The translations under genes and the position numbers were made by a program. From Clostridia bacterium (GTDB lineage Bacteria; Bacillota; Clostridia; Oscillospirales; Butyricicoccaceae), in contig JAJPXP010000032.1 of assembly GCA_021205365.1 (NCBI GenBank), forward strand, positions 1 through 64,000: a DNA stretch of 64,000 nt. The letters are read 5' to 3'. Every line of letters begins with the position of its first letter. Position 1 is the stretch's first letter. Of this stretch, positions 20,917 through 30,772 are shown one piece after another. The notes beneath the pieces were generated by a model. The model was not told the origin of the DNA. It searched no databases and was given only the letters and a program-made list of their open reading frames with translations.

Positions 20917-21447
20917 TCACACCAGGTTATTGTCACGGCGGAAACTCCCATAGGTCTTTCGGCAGTCAAACAGATAACAAATCCAGCTGGGATAGTATGG
21001 GACAAATTCTCCTTTTGCAATCATATCCAATATTTCTTCCCTGCTAGCCCAGCGTGCATCTTGTACTTCATCCTTCTGCAATGTCAGGTCTGTCACATCA
21101 ATATCTTTCTCTACCAAATATACATCCGTAAAACCTTCCATAAACGTTGAACTTATATGGGGACGGATACCGGAAAAGTCGATAGCAATCCCCAGTTCCT
21201 CCTGTAATTCCCGTCCTGCAGCCTGCTGGCTGTTTTCCCCAGCCTGTACGCTTCCTCCTGCGGAAACGTCCCATTTATTTGGCCATCCGAGTTTATCAGA
21301 CTGTCTTTGTTGAATTAACATTTGTCCTTGTGTATTAAATATAATGGCCTGTACAACCAGATAATAGCCATTTTCCGGCTTTTCTCCTCTGACAAATGTT
21401 TTCCCTGTCCTCATACGGTTTATATCATAAATGTCCAAATATTCCAT
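20917..21447 (-). CDS. NUDIX hydrolase
   Basis: GGSVQAGENSQQAAGRELQEELGI NUDIX box. Confidence 0.9.
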   Translation of the reverse strand: MEYLDIYDINRMRTGKTFVRGEKPENGYYLVVQAIIFNTQGQMLIQQRQSDKLGWPNKWDVSAGGSVQAGENSQQAAGRELQEELGIAIDFSGIRPHISSTFMEGFTDVYLVEKDIDVTDLTLQKDEVQDARWASREEILDMIAKGEFVPYYPSWICYLFDCRKTYGSFRRDNNLV

Positions 21448-21702
21448 GCTGTTTTCTCCTCCATCTTGCTTTCTGCCTGTGCGCAGAACACACAGGCAGA
21501 AAGTTCTCTCATAGCATATCACAAAGCACTTCATTCTGCCATACTACATTTTGAAAAACCGACAAATAATATGAAGAAATTTTTCGAAATTAGTCCATAT
21601 TGATGCACATAAATGGTAGCAACCTGCACCTTATCGTGTTATAATGTTGTTGAAATGTACAAGCTTCATTATAATAAGAGATTATAGAAAGGGGATACTC
21701 TA

Positions 21703-23067
21703 TTGGATAAAAAAATAATTGCAGGTATTAGTGCAGTGGTTGTAGCCGGTGTCGTATGTGCAGCAGAATTGGGCGGGGCATACTATTTCCAGAACCACTA
21801 CGCACCTCATACCTCAATAAACGGTGTAGATGTCAGTTACAAATCTATAGATTCCGCCAAAACAGCTTTGGATGAATCTCTGAAAAATTATACCCTGACC
21901 ATTCAGGGAGATAGCACCGAAGACCAGCTCTCCGCTTCTGATATTGATTTCACATACTGTTATGATACTGGAAAAATCATGGAAACTGCACTTTCCGATC
22001 AGCATCCATATGAATGGATAGCAGATTTATTCGGCAGTGGCCGGGAATATACGCTGGAAACAACATATGATACCGAAAAATTAAACAATGCAATTTCCAC
22101 TATGAACTGTATAAATCCTGAAGAAAAAATCCAGTCTCAGAATGCCAGCGTAAAATATGCAGACGGTGCCTTTGAAACTGTACCAGAAGTATACGGAAAT
22201 GAGCTGGATGCAACTGAATTCTCAGAAGTTCTGATAAACCAAATGAATGAAGGCAATACGGAATATCAGATTGACTGCTATATCCAGCCAAAGCTGAAGG
22301 AGGATTCTGATACATTCCGGGAGGCCAAATCTCATCTTGATACAGCTCTACAGTCTGCGGTCACCCTCAAGCGTGATGATATCTCTGTGACTCTGTCTGC
22401 TGACGACATTGCTTCCGTCCTCACCATTGGCGACGACCTGACTGCTACTGTCGATACAGAAAAATTGTCAGAGTACGTAAAGGAAAACATCAAGGACCCA
22501 TTCAATACAGTTGGCAAAGAAAGAACTGTTACAACTGTTGGCTGCGGTGAATTTACTATTTCCGGTGGTATTTATGGATATATTGTCGATGTCGACGGCG
22601 AAACAGAACAGCTTGCAAAGGATATCCTATCTGGTCAAACTGTAGAACGTGAGCCGGTTTATTCACAGGAGGAAACCTATAAAACCAATGGCGGACTCGG
22701 AGATACCTATATCGATGTCAGTATCAGCCAGCAGCGTGTCTGGCTGGTCTATGGTGGAAATCTCATCATTGAAACTCCATGTGTAACTGGCAATGTAAAC
22801 AATGGAACCATAACACCAAAAGGTACATACTGGATTGAATTCAAGCGCCGCAATTACGATATGCCCAAGTATGGTGTATCTGTTAGCTACTGGATGCCGA
22901 TTGATACATCTACCGGTGTAGGTCTGCATGATGCTTCATGGCGCAGTACCTTTGGCGGAAACTACTACATCTCAACGGGTTCTCATGGCTGCATTAACCT
23001 TCCTGTATCTGCAGCACGCACCATTTATAACAATTGCTTCGGAACCATGCCGGTTGTTGTACACTAA
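21703..23067 (+). CDS. L,D-transpeptidase with peptidoglycan-binding domain (TTG start)
   Basis: C-terminal YkuD motif HDASWRSTFGG...STGSHGCINLP; N-terminal TM anchor. Confidence 0.92.
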   Translation: MDKKIIAGISAVVVAGVVCAAELGGAYYFQNHYAPHTSINGVDVSYKSIDSAKTALDESLKNYTLTIQGDSTEDQLSASDIDFTYCYDTGKIMETALSDQHPYEWIADLFGSGREYTLETTYDTEKLNNAISTMNCINPEEKIQSQNASVKYADGAFETVPEVYGNELDATEFSEVLINQMNEGNTEYQIDCYIQPKLKEDSDTFREAKSHLDTALQSAVTLKRDDISVTLSADDIASVLTIGDDLTATVDTEKLSEYVKENIKDPFNTVGKERTVTTVGCGEFTISGGIYGYIVDVDGETEQLAKDILSGQTVEREPVYSQEETYKTNGGLGDTYIDVSISQQRVWLVYGGNLIIETPCVTGNVNNGTITPKGTYWIEFKRRNYDMPKYGVSVSYWMPIDTSTGVGLHDASWRSTFGGNYYISTGSHGCINLPVSAARTIYNNCFGTMPVVVH

Positions 23068-23120
23068 GCAACCTATTCGGTGGAAACATGTAAAATGGTC
23101 TGAATTTGAAATAACGTAAT

Positions 23121-23180
23121 AAATAAGCTCCCTTATGCACCGTCAAAGATTTATGCGGCTGCATTGGGGAGCTTATTTCA
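23121..23180 (+). terminator. intrinsic terminator after L,D-transpeptidase
   Basis: aaataagctccc...ggggagcttattt inverted repeat. Confidence 0.65.
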
Positions 23181-23204
23181 TCGTTCATATAAAAATGGTC
23201 TTAT

Positions 23205-23420
23205 TGTTACGTGGCAAAGGCTTTTATCGTCTTTTGGGGCAAAGCTTTTATTCTCTGCCTAAATATACATGTCAATAAAATCGTCATTTTATTTATCAAA
23301 AATGACCGTTTTTTCAGGTTTTTCACTAAATTTTAAGTAAAAAACAGACCTCGAAGAATTTCTTCTTCAAGGTCTGAGGATATTTACTTTTGCCCTTTAC
23401 AGGCTATGCCCAAAAACAAA
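23205..23420 (+). repeat. short non-coding element type X, copy 1
   Basis: Near-repeat of 25665-25889; paired (G)GGGCAAA motifs at the left end, one inverted copy at the right, central hairpin cagacctcgaagaatttcttcttcaaggtctg. Confidence 0.8.
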
Positions 23421-23683
23421 TGTTGTCACGGGGCAAACCCGGTTATTCTCTCCGGGGCAAAGTCAACTATTCTCTGTTTCCCGGTCAGGTTGTGCTTTTT
23501 CGCCCGTTTCTGGCAATACAAAACCGCAGTTTTATACACATAAAATGCTTGATTTTCAAGGTTTTGCTGCTATGTTAGACAACAAAAAAGACCTCAAGGA
23601 ATTTTCTTCCTCAAGGTCTGATTTTTTTTTTGGAGAATAGTCATTTTTTCCCTTTGCAGGATAATGACTTTTGCCCCTTAACA
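23421..23683 (+). repeat. short non-coding element type Y, copy 1
   Basis: Near-repeat of 25398-25660 of equal length (263 bp); two CGGGGCAAA...ATTCTCT motifs at left, two inverted copies at right, hairpin agacctcaaggaattttcttcctcaaggtct. Confidence 0.85.
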
Positions 23684-23847
23684 ATTGTAATCATTCCCAC
23701 TCGCTCCTGGCAGAAGTATTCTAAACAGTTTTGCTTATGAGATTTGGCTCAGATTATTTGGATTGTTTTTATTATCCAGATAGTTTAGGCTATCTGATTT
23801 TTTGTTGCCATAGTGTTGCCAGTAGATAACAACTTCCCATTTGCTGT

Positions 23848-24231
23848 TTATTCTACGCGGTCAACAAAATTCTCTAATTCATGGACAAGACCTTCTTTGA
23901 ATAGGACATCAAACATAATGCCATAACGGTCTTGATTTAAATTACTTATTATTGGGTCAGCTGCGGCCGGCGAATCATTCTTTATTGCGCTTTGGATTCT
24001 CGGCGAAGGCAGTTGATTAATTCTCTCAATCACAGGATACGCTTGACGAATTCGCTTATCTAACAAGTCAGCAGCTATGGGATCATATCTGTATCCATTA
24101 TAATAGCGCGTCAGTATAGCGTCTATCTGATCAATATCATCTTTTGCTTTCAATTTATCAACTGCACCCTTAAACTTTATAGTGTTCAATGCAGTATCTA
24201 CTAAAGTTTTTTTGAAATAGACTGTTGGCAA
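23848..24231 (-). CDS. hypothetical protein
   Basis: 127-aa ORF with no recognised motif, in the guaA-downstream accessory region. Confidence 0.45.
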   Translation of the reverse strand: MPTVYFKKTLVDTALNTIKFKGAVDKLKAKDDIDQIDAILTRYYNGYRYDPIAADLLDKRIRQAYPVIERINQLPSPRIQSAIKNDSPAAADPIISNLNQDRYGIMFDVLFKEGLVHELENFVDRVE

Positions 24232-24564
24232 TTGTTTCCCTCCAAAATTGAAACACTGATATGAAATCTTTCCCGCTCGTTGCTGGGTATCATGTTTTAA
24301 CGGATTTTGCTTTAGAAATATGATACCCTGTTCTTTTGATTATTTGATATATCCATATTATCCAGCCTATACGATGGGCTGTTATCAAATTGTTATCAGC
24401 GATGATAACGGGAGGCAGAACAGATTGTTCTTTCTCTGCTGGTTTGCAACTTTGATGATAACACAAAAGGTGGAAAAACACAACTGCATTCCACCCTCTT
24501 TGGTGTATTGGACCTCAAAATTAAGCGCCAATATTGGCCACTGATATGACCGCACAAGAGTATT

Positions 24565-25113
24565 TCAAATTCCTGTACCCCTTTTCTTTTTTAGCTTTAA
24601 CTCAATACCCTTATTTGCTGCACGCAGTTGAAGCAAAGACGATATAAAAGCGGCCTTTTCTTTGATAGGCATTCCCTGGGTCTCTGTATCAGCCTGTGTG
24701 ACGATTTCCTCTAATTCATCAAGTTCCAAAAGGTTGACAGCTACACAAAACAGAGTTTTCTTTCGGCCATCGTTGTAGCAATCCAGCAGATTGTTCAGTA
24801 TTTTTATTTTCTTTACTTGCTCAGCAGTATAATTTTCTATGCCAATCTGCTGCGCTTTTTGCAAATCGGATTTTTGCCTTTGATGTGTTATAAATGAATC
24901 ATACGCATCAATACGGTCATATTTTTCACACGGATATTCACCACATTGGAAACAATATTCTATGGCTCCATGTTCTGTGGAACATTTTATCAAAGGACAG
25001 GTCTGATTTCCAAATCCACAGCCTCCACAATGTCCGCCGAGGTGCATGGAGCATAAACCGCAATTTAACCCGCACAGCGAAAACAACGGATTGCCTCTTG
25101 TAAATTGTTTCAT
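24565..25113 (-). CDS. DUF3795-like cysteine-rich protein
   Basis: LCGLNCGLCSMHLGGHCGGCGFGNQTCPLIKC...YCFQCGEYPCEKY cysteine pattern. Confidence 0.7.
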   Translation of the reverse strand: MKQFTRGNPLFSLCGLNCGLCSMHLGGHCGGCGFGNQTCPLIKCSTEHGAIEYCFQCGEYPCEKYDRIDAYDSFITHQRQKSDLQKAQQIGIENYTAEQVKKIKILNNLLDCYNDGRKKTLFCVAVNLLELDELEEIVTQADTETQGMPIKEKAAFISSLLQLRAANKGIELKLKKKRGTGI

Positions 25114-25209
25114 GTTCATGCACCTCAAAATTCTCAATCTGCTATCCTCATTGTAACAGCAAAAGCACCTGCTGACAAGTATAAATCAGGAGGGCATTCC
25201 CGCTGTCCG

Positions 25210-25397
25210 TTACCTTGCCCCTCGGCTGAACTTCCGCTTTGCTTTCTTCTGCTCCCGCTCTTGTGTCTCCCGGCGTTTCGCCTCCTCCACAGCCCACTCC
25301 AATTCATCCGGGCCGAAAGCCCGCTTTACCCGCTCATGGTCGGCGGAGGTTCCCGCAAAACCCCAGAGTCCTTGAACATCAAGAACTCCGGGGTGAA
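25210..25397 (-). pseudogene. truncated gene remnant interrupted by repeat element Y2
   Basis: The ORF reads GVLDVQGLWGFAGTSADHERVKRAFGPDELEWAVEEAKRRETQ...; its first codons lie inside Y2, so the original N-terminus is missing. Confidence 0.4.
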
Positions 25398-25660
25398 TGT
25401 TGTCACGGGGCAAACCCGATTATTCTCTCCGGGGCAAAATCAATGATTCTCTGTCTCCCGGTCGGACTGTGCTTTTGCGCCGTATTTGGCAATATAAAAT
25501 CGCAGTTTTATACATATAAAATGCTTGATTTTCAAGGTTTTGCGGCTATGTTAGACGACAAAAAAGACCTCAAGGAATTTTCTTCCTCAAGGTCTGATTT
25601 TTTATTTTGGAGAATAGTCATTTTTGCCCTTTGCAGAATAATGACTTTTGCCCCTTAACA
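25398..25660 (+). repeat. short non-coding element type Y, copy 2
   Basis: Same 263-bp layout as 23421-23683. Confidence 0.85.
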
Positions 25661-25664
25661 CTGA

Positions 25665-25889
25665 TGTTACGGGGCAAAGGCTTTTATCGTCTTTTGGGGC
25701 AAAGTCTTTATTCTCTTCCCAAATATACATGTCAATAAAACTGCGGTTTTATTTATCGAAAATCACCGTTTTTCAAGGTTTTTCACTAATTTTTAGATAA
25801 AAAAACAGACCTCAAAGAATTTCTTCTTCAAGGTCTGAGGATATTTAGTTTTGCCCTTTACAGGCTAAATGGGATTGCCCAAAAACAAC
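25665..25889 (+). repeat. short non-coding element type X, copy 2
   Basis: Same layout as 23205-23420, with two inverted motif copies retained at the right end. Confidence 0.8.
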
Positions 25890-25894
25890 TGAAA

Positions 25895-27454
25895 TTATTC
25901 CCACTCTACAGTTCCCGGCGGCTTAGATGTGATGTCATACACGACGCGGTTAATATGTTCTACCTCGTTGGTAATGCGATTTGACACCTTTGCAAGAATA
26001 TCATACGGAATCTTTGCCCAGTCAGCGGTCATGAAATCGTCCGTAGTAACCGCACGGATTGCTACAAGATTATCATACGTTCTGTGATCCCCCATGACAC
26101 CTACCGTGTTAACACCCGGAAGTACACAGAAAAACTGGGAAAGCTCCTTCTCATAGCCATTTTTAGCCATTTCATCCCGGAGAACCCAATCTGCTTCCTG
26201 CAGAATCTTTACCTTTTCGGCAGTAATTTCTCCAATAATTCTAACGCCAAGTCCCGGGCCTGGGAATGGCTGACGCCATACCAGCTCATGCGGAATACCG
26301 AGCTTTTCACCGACAGCGCGAACTTCGTCCTTAAACAGATCACCAAGCGGTTCAATTGTGCCAAGGAATTGGATATCCTCCGGCATTTTCGCCATATTAT
26401 GATGCGTCTTAATGACAGCAGTATTGGCCTTACCGTCACTCTTGCCCTTGCCCGATTCAATTCTGTCAGGGTAAATTGTACCCTGTGCAAAGAATCCATC
26501 CTCTGCCTGACTACGGATTTCATCCCAGAAAACCTTATAAAATTCTGTGCCAATAATCTTACGCTTTTCCTCTGGGTCAGTAACACCCTTCAGTTTGGCC
26601 ATGAAATGATCGCCGCAGTTGACACGAACAAAATTCATATCAAACATGGTGGTAAAGGTTTCTTCAACAAAATCACCTTCGTCTTTACGCATCAGACCTT
26701 GATCGACAAATACACAGGTAAGCTGCTTACCAACGGCACGCGACAGCAATCCTGCTGCAACAGAACTATCTACGCCGCCAGACAAGCCGAGAATAACCTT
26801 TTTGTCACCAATTTGCTCACGAAGAGCCGCAACGGTATTTTCAATAAAGTTGTCCATAACCCAGTCACCGTTACACTGGCAAATCTCATACAGGAAGTTA
26901 TGCAGTACCTGCTTGCCATACTCAGAATGTGTGACCTCCGGATGGAACTGAACTGCATAAATATTCTTTTCTGTATTCTGCATAGCAGCACACGGACAGT
27001 CATTGGTCCTGCCAATAATCTCATAACCTTCCGGTGGAGCAGCAATATAATCGGTATGGCTCATCCATACAACAGATTTTTCTGCAACATTCTGAAACAG
27101 CTTGCATTCCTTATCCGTAATATCTAGCTCAATTTTACCATACTCGGATACCGGAGAAGGTTTTACCTCGCCATCAGCCATCCATGCAATCAGCTGGCAG
27201 CCATAGCAAATGCCGAGGATAGGTACACCAATTTCAAGAATCTCATTCGTATAATGCGGTGAATTCATGTCAAAAACAGAGTTCGGGCCGCCGGTAAAGA
27301 TAATACCACTCGGATTCATCGCCTTAATTTCATCTAATGGAGTTGTATACGGCTTAATTTCACAGTATACATTACATTCACGTACCCGACGGGCAATCAA
27401 CTGATTATATTGTCCGCCAAAGTCAAGAATCAGAACAACCTGTTGTTTCTGCAT
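25895..27454 (-). CDS. guaA: GMP synthase (glutamine-hydrolysing)
   Basis: ILDFGGQYNQLIARRVRE, GICYGCQL, LGLSGGVDSSVAA, C-terminal NRVVYDITSKPPGTVEWE. Confidence 0.97.
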   Translation of the reverse strand: MQKQQVVLILDFGGQYNQLIARRVRECNVYCEIKPYTTPLDEIKAMNPSGIIFTGGPNSVFDMNSPHYTNEILEIGVPILGICYGCQLIAWMADGEVKPSPVSEYGKIELDITDKECKLFQNVAEKSVVWMSHTDYIAAPPEGYEIIGRTNDCPCAAMQNTEKNIYAVQFHPEVTHSEYGKQVLHNFLYEICQCNGDWVMDNFIENTVAALREQIGDKKVILGLSGGVDSSVAAGLLSRAVGKQLTCVFVDQGLMRKDEGDFVEETFTTMFDMNFVRVNCGDHFMAKLKGVTDPEEKRKIIGTEFYKVFWDEIRSQAEDGFFAQGTIYPDRIESGKGKSDGKANTAVIKTHHNMAKMPEDIQFLGTIEPLGDLFKDEVRAVGEKLGIPHELVWRQPFPGPGLGVRIIGEITAEKVKILQEADWVLRDEMAKNGYEKELSQFFCVLPGVNTVGVMGDHRTYDNLVAIRAVTTDDFMTADWAKIPYDILAKVSNRITNEVEHINRVVYDITSKPPGTVEWE

Positions 27455-27562
27455 ACGAGTTACTCCTTTTCCTCTGTAAAACGGTATCTCCATACACATC
27501 TTACAAAATATAATTTATCTATCCATTATGCCATAATTTGGTTTCATCGACAAGAGTTTTTC

Positions 27563-29338
27563 TTATTCTACACGTAGTTTTTCGATTTTCTTTTCATCTG
27601 GAGTCACAAATGCAGTCTGATAAACATGATAAATGACCATACCCGGCTTGGCGCCATTCGGCTTTTTTATATTACGAACCTGAGAATAATCTACCGGAAT
27701 CTGCGAAGAACCACGTGCCTGAGAATGCCATGCTGCAATTTGAGCTGCTTCTGTCATTGCTTCATTGGTAGGTTCGCGCCCATCACATACCAGAATCACA
27801 TGGGAACCATGAATCTTCTGGGTATGAAACCACATATCACTCTTGAACGCTGTCTTGAGCGTCAACAGATCATTCTGCGTATTGTTTTTGCCCGCAAAAA
27901 CGTCAAATCCATCTGTGGTCCTGTAATGAAACGGTTTCCCCTGCACCGGCTTGGCATGACGGCGTTTTTTCTTATCCTGCTTTGCCGACAAATAACCGGT
28001 TGCTACCAGTTCTTCATGAATCTGTGCCAAATCCGTCAGGTTTTCAGCTTCTGTAATCGCTTCCAATACACTATCCAGATACAACAATTCCTGTTCACCC
28101 TGTGCAATCTGTTTTGTCAGCTGTTCTTCGGCATTTTTTGCCTTGGTATACAGCTTAAACTGCTTCTGTGCATTCTGCTGGGGAGATAAACGGATATCCA
28201 GATTAATTTCAATCTCCGGACAAGCTGGATCATAATAATCGATCACTTTCACCTTGCGGGAACCCGGTTCAATCTGGTACAGATTCGCAGTAATCAAATC
28301 GCCACGACGTTTATATTTCTCCCGGTTCTGGGAACTGCTCAGCTCCTTTCGCTGTGCTGCAAGCTTGCGCCGTACACGATCACGTGCATTCTGAATCGTA
28401 TGATTCATATTCGCTGCATGATGGCGAATCCGTTCAATATTGCTCTTTTTCTCATAGAAATCAGACAGCAGCTGCGAAAAGCTTTCTGCCTGTGTATTCT
28501 GCATCAGCTCACCATACTGTGTAACCGGCATAACCGTATAATCAAAGACCGTGCCATCTCCGGTATTGCTCACCAGATATGGTTTCATCCGATTATCTTC
28601 TATCATCTGTACAAAATCCGCCAATACATCTGACAAGCTACTGCGTTCTCCATCCGTTAAATCACACATGGCCTTTCCTGTTTCCCCACAGGCACGGCAG
28701 GCAAGCTCACGACAGAGCAACGGGGAAAGCCCTTTGAAATGGCTGAGGAGCCACCGATCTATAGCCGTATCGTCATCCGCTGCACGAATCGCTGCCGCAA
28801 GGCCAGCCTGAGAAATTTCCATCAAATTCAGCTTGTCCTGCGGAGGCGGCATACGGTAAAACAGTCCCGGTAGTACCTGACGTTTGCCCGATATATCCCC
28901 ATCAATACGCTTGACCGCATCCAGAATCCGGCCTTCTGCATCATATAAGATAATATTGGAATATTTACCCATCAATTCGACAGCCAAATATTTTTTGCTG
29001 GGAACACCCATTTCATCTACCGTATCACATGTAATGATTGCCATACGCTCCATATCCGGTGAAGCCACGGAAACAATTTTTGCTCCCTGCAAATGCTTCC
29101 GCATCAACATACAGAACATCGGCGGAGCTGCCGGATTTTCACGTCCTGTTTCAATAAAGTGCATACGCGGTGTACCCGCTCCAACAGACAGCAACAGCTT
29201 TACACTGCCGCGCATGAGCCGGACAGACAGTACAATTTCATCCCGTTCCGGCTGGTATATTTTGTCAATGCGTCCTCCAGCCATACGTGCATCAATTTCA
29301 CGTACCGTTGCCAGCAGGCACACAGCATCCAATGGCAT
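27563..29338 (-). CDS. rqcH: NFACT family protein, Rqc2 homolog (RqcH)
   Basis: MPLDAVCLLATVREIDARMAGGRIDKIYQPERDEIVL...; C-terminal GSHVIL...KPNGAKPGMVIYH. Confidence 0.92.
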   Translation of the reverse strand: MPLDAVCLLATVREIDARMAGGRIDKIYQPERDEIVLSVRLMRGSVKLLLSVGAGTPRMHFIETGRENPAAPPMFCMLMRKHLQGAKIVSVASPDMERMAIITCDTVDEMGVPSKKYLAVELMGKYSNIILYDAEGRILDAVKRIDGDISGKRQVLPGLFYRMPPPQDKLNLMEISQAGLAAAIRAADDDTAIDRWLLSHFKGLSPLLCRELACRACGETGKAMCDLTDGERSSLSDVLADFVQMIEDNRMKPYLVSNTGDGTVFDYTVMPVTQYGELMQNTQAESFSQLLSDFYEKKSNIERIRHHAANMNHTIQNARDRVRRKLAAQRKELSSSQNREKYKRRGDLITANLYQIEPGSRKVKVIDYYDPACPEIEINLDIRLSPQQNAQKQFKLYTKAKNAEEQLTKQIAQGEQELLYLDSVLEAITEAENLTDLAQIHEELVATGYLSAKQDKKKRRHAKPVQGKPFHYRTTDGFDVFAGKNNTQNDLLTLKTAFKSDMWFHTQKIHGSHVILVCDGREPTNEAMTEAAQIAAWHSQARGSSQIPVDYSQVRNIKKPNGAKPGMVIYHVYQTAFVTPDEKKIEKLRVE

Positions 29339-29563
29339 AAAAATACTCCTTTTTTTGATTCATTTTCTGAACAAAATTATAATCGACCTGCCGATAGAAA
29401 GTCAAGGTATGTTGCGGATTCCGCATCATGTTATTCGGTGAATCATTTCATCACGCATGAAAATCATCATTGTATTATTAACATGTTTATAATTTGACGA
29501 ATTGGTATTCCTGTGCTAAGATCAGACTGAATAAAAATATTATGATGATTTGGAGATCATTTC

Positions 29564-30772
29564 ATGAATATCCCTGAAAAAGTTTACTGTCGTACCTTTC
29601 AGACAGCACTGCATACCGCACTTCCATTCCTCCCTTACCGCAAGCCAAAGCTGCTGGACAGCATCAATGAAGTACCTCATTTACTCCGTCAAAAGCATAT
29701 CGACTGCGTACTGCTGATTACTGACCCCAGTATCCGGAAATTGGGCATTACCAGGCCACTGGAAGATACTCTGGACAAATCCGGTATCCACTGTATTGTC
29801 TATGACAAAACGGTTGCCAATCCGACGAGTAAAAATGTAGAAACCGCACGTGTTCTATTTCTAAAGAACCATTGTCAGGCAATCATTGGCTTTGGCGGCG
29901 GCTCTTCTATTGACTGTGCCAAGGCAACCGGTGCACGTATTGCAAAGCCACGTCAGAATCTATCCAGCATGGAGGGAATCTTAAAGGTACATAAAAGGCT
30001 TCCCTTGCTGGTTGCTATTCCAACAACCGCCGGAACAGGCAGTGAAGCCACGCTTGCTGCTGTTATTGTAGACAGTAAAACCCGCCATAAGTATCCAATC
30101 AATGATTTCCCATTAATTCCGCATTATGCTGTACTCGATCCGGAAGTAACCCGTTCCCTGCCGCGTCATGTAACCGCTACTACCGGTATGGATGCATTGA
30201 CCCATGCAATTGAGGCATATATAGGGCGTTCTACTACAGCCGAAACCAGAGCAGATGCTACGGAAGCAGTCCGTTTAATTTTTGCCAATCTTGACCGTGT
30301 CTGCCGGGATGGCAACGACATGAAAGCCCGCCGGAACATGCTTCATGCAGCATATCTCGCCGGTTCTGCTTTTTCAAAATCTTATGTAGGTTATGTTCAT
30401 GCAGTTGCACATTCTCTCGGCGGAAGATATAATGTACCACATGGACTTGCAAATGCAGTTTTACTCCCCCATGTACTGGAAGCATATGGCCCTGCAGCTC
30501 ATGAGAAGCTGGCAGAACTTGCTATTTCAGCCGGGCTGGCATCCCGTGCTGACAGCGCAAAGGATGGCGCAGAAGCGATGATTCAGGCAATCAAGGAAAT
30601 GAAGCTTCGTTTGGATATTCCCGATACGATTCCCGAAATCAAAGCGGAGGATATCCCATCTCTTTCGCGCATTGCTGCCAGAGAAGCAAATCCACTGTAT
30701 CCGGTGCCCGTCCTGATGGATGCAAAGCAGCTGGAGCAGTTTTATTATGATGTAATGGAGGTATCTTCATGA
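29564..30772 (+). CDS. iron-containing alcohol dehydrogenase
   Basis: GFGGGSSIDCAKATG, PTTAGTGSEAT, HAVAHSLGGRYNVPHGLANAVLLP. Confidence 0.95.
   Translation: MNIPEKVYCRTFQTALHTALPFLPYRKPKLLDSINEVPHLLRQKHIDCVLLITDPSIRKLGITRPLEDTLDKSGIHCIVYDKTVANPTSKNVETARVLFLKNHCQAIIGFGGGSSIDCAKATGARIAKPRQNLSSMEGILKVHKRLPLLVAIPTTAGTGSEATLAAVIVDSKTRHKYPINDFPLIPHYAVLDPEVTRSLPRHVTATTGMDALTHAIEAYIGRSTTAETRADATEAVRLIFANLDRVCRDGNDMKARRNMLHAAYLAGSAFSKSYVGYVHAVAHSLGGRYNVPHGLANAVLLPHVLEAYGPAAHEKLAELAISAGLASRADSAKDGAEAMIQAIKEMKLRLDIPDTIPEIKAEDIPSLSRIAAREANPLYPVPVLMDAKQLEQFYYDVMEVSS

Noticed and set aside
23205-25889. CRISPR array interpretation of repeated GGGGCAAA motifs
   Set aside because: Motifs occur in both orientations, in pairs at element ends, without regular spacers.
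26084-27127. 347-aa plus-strand ORF
   Set aside because: Antisense to guaA.
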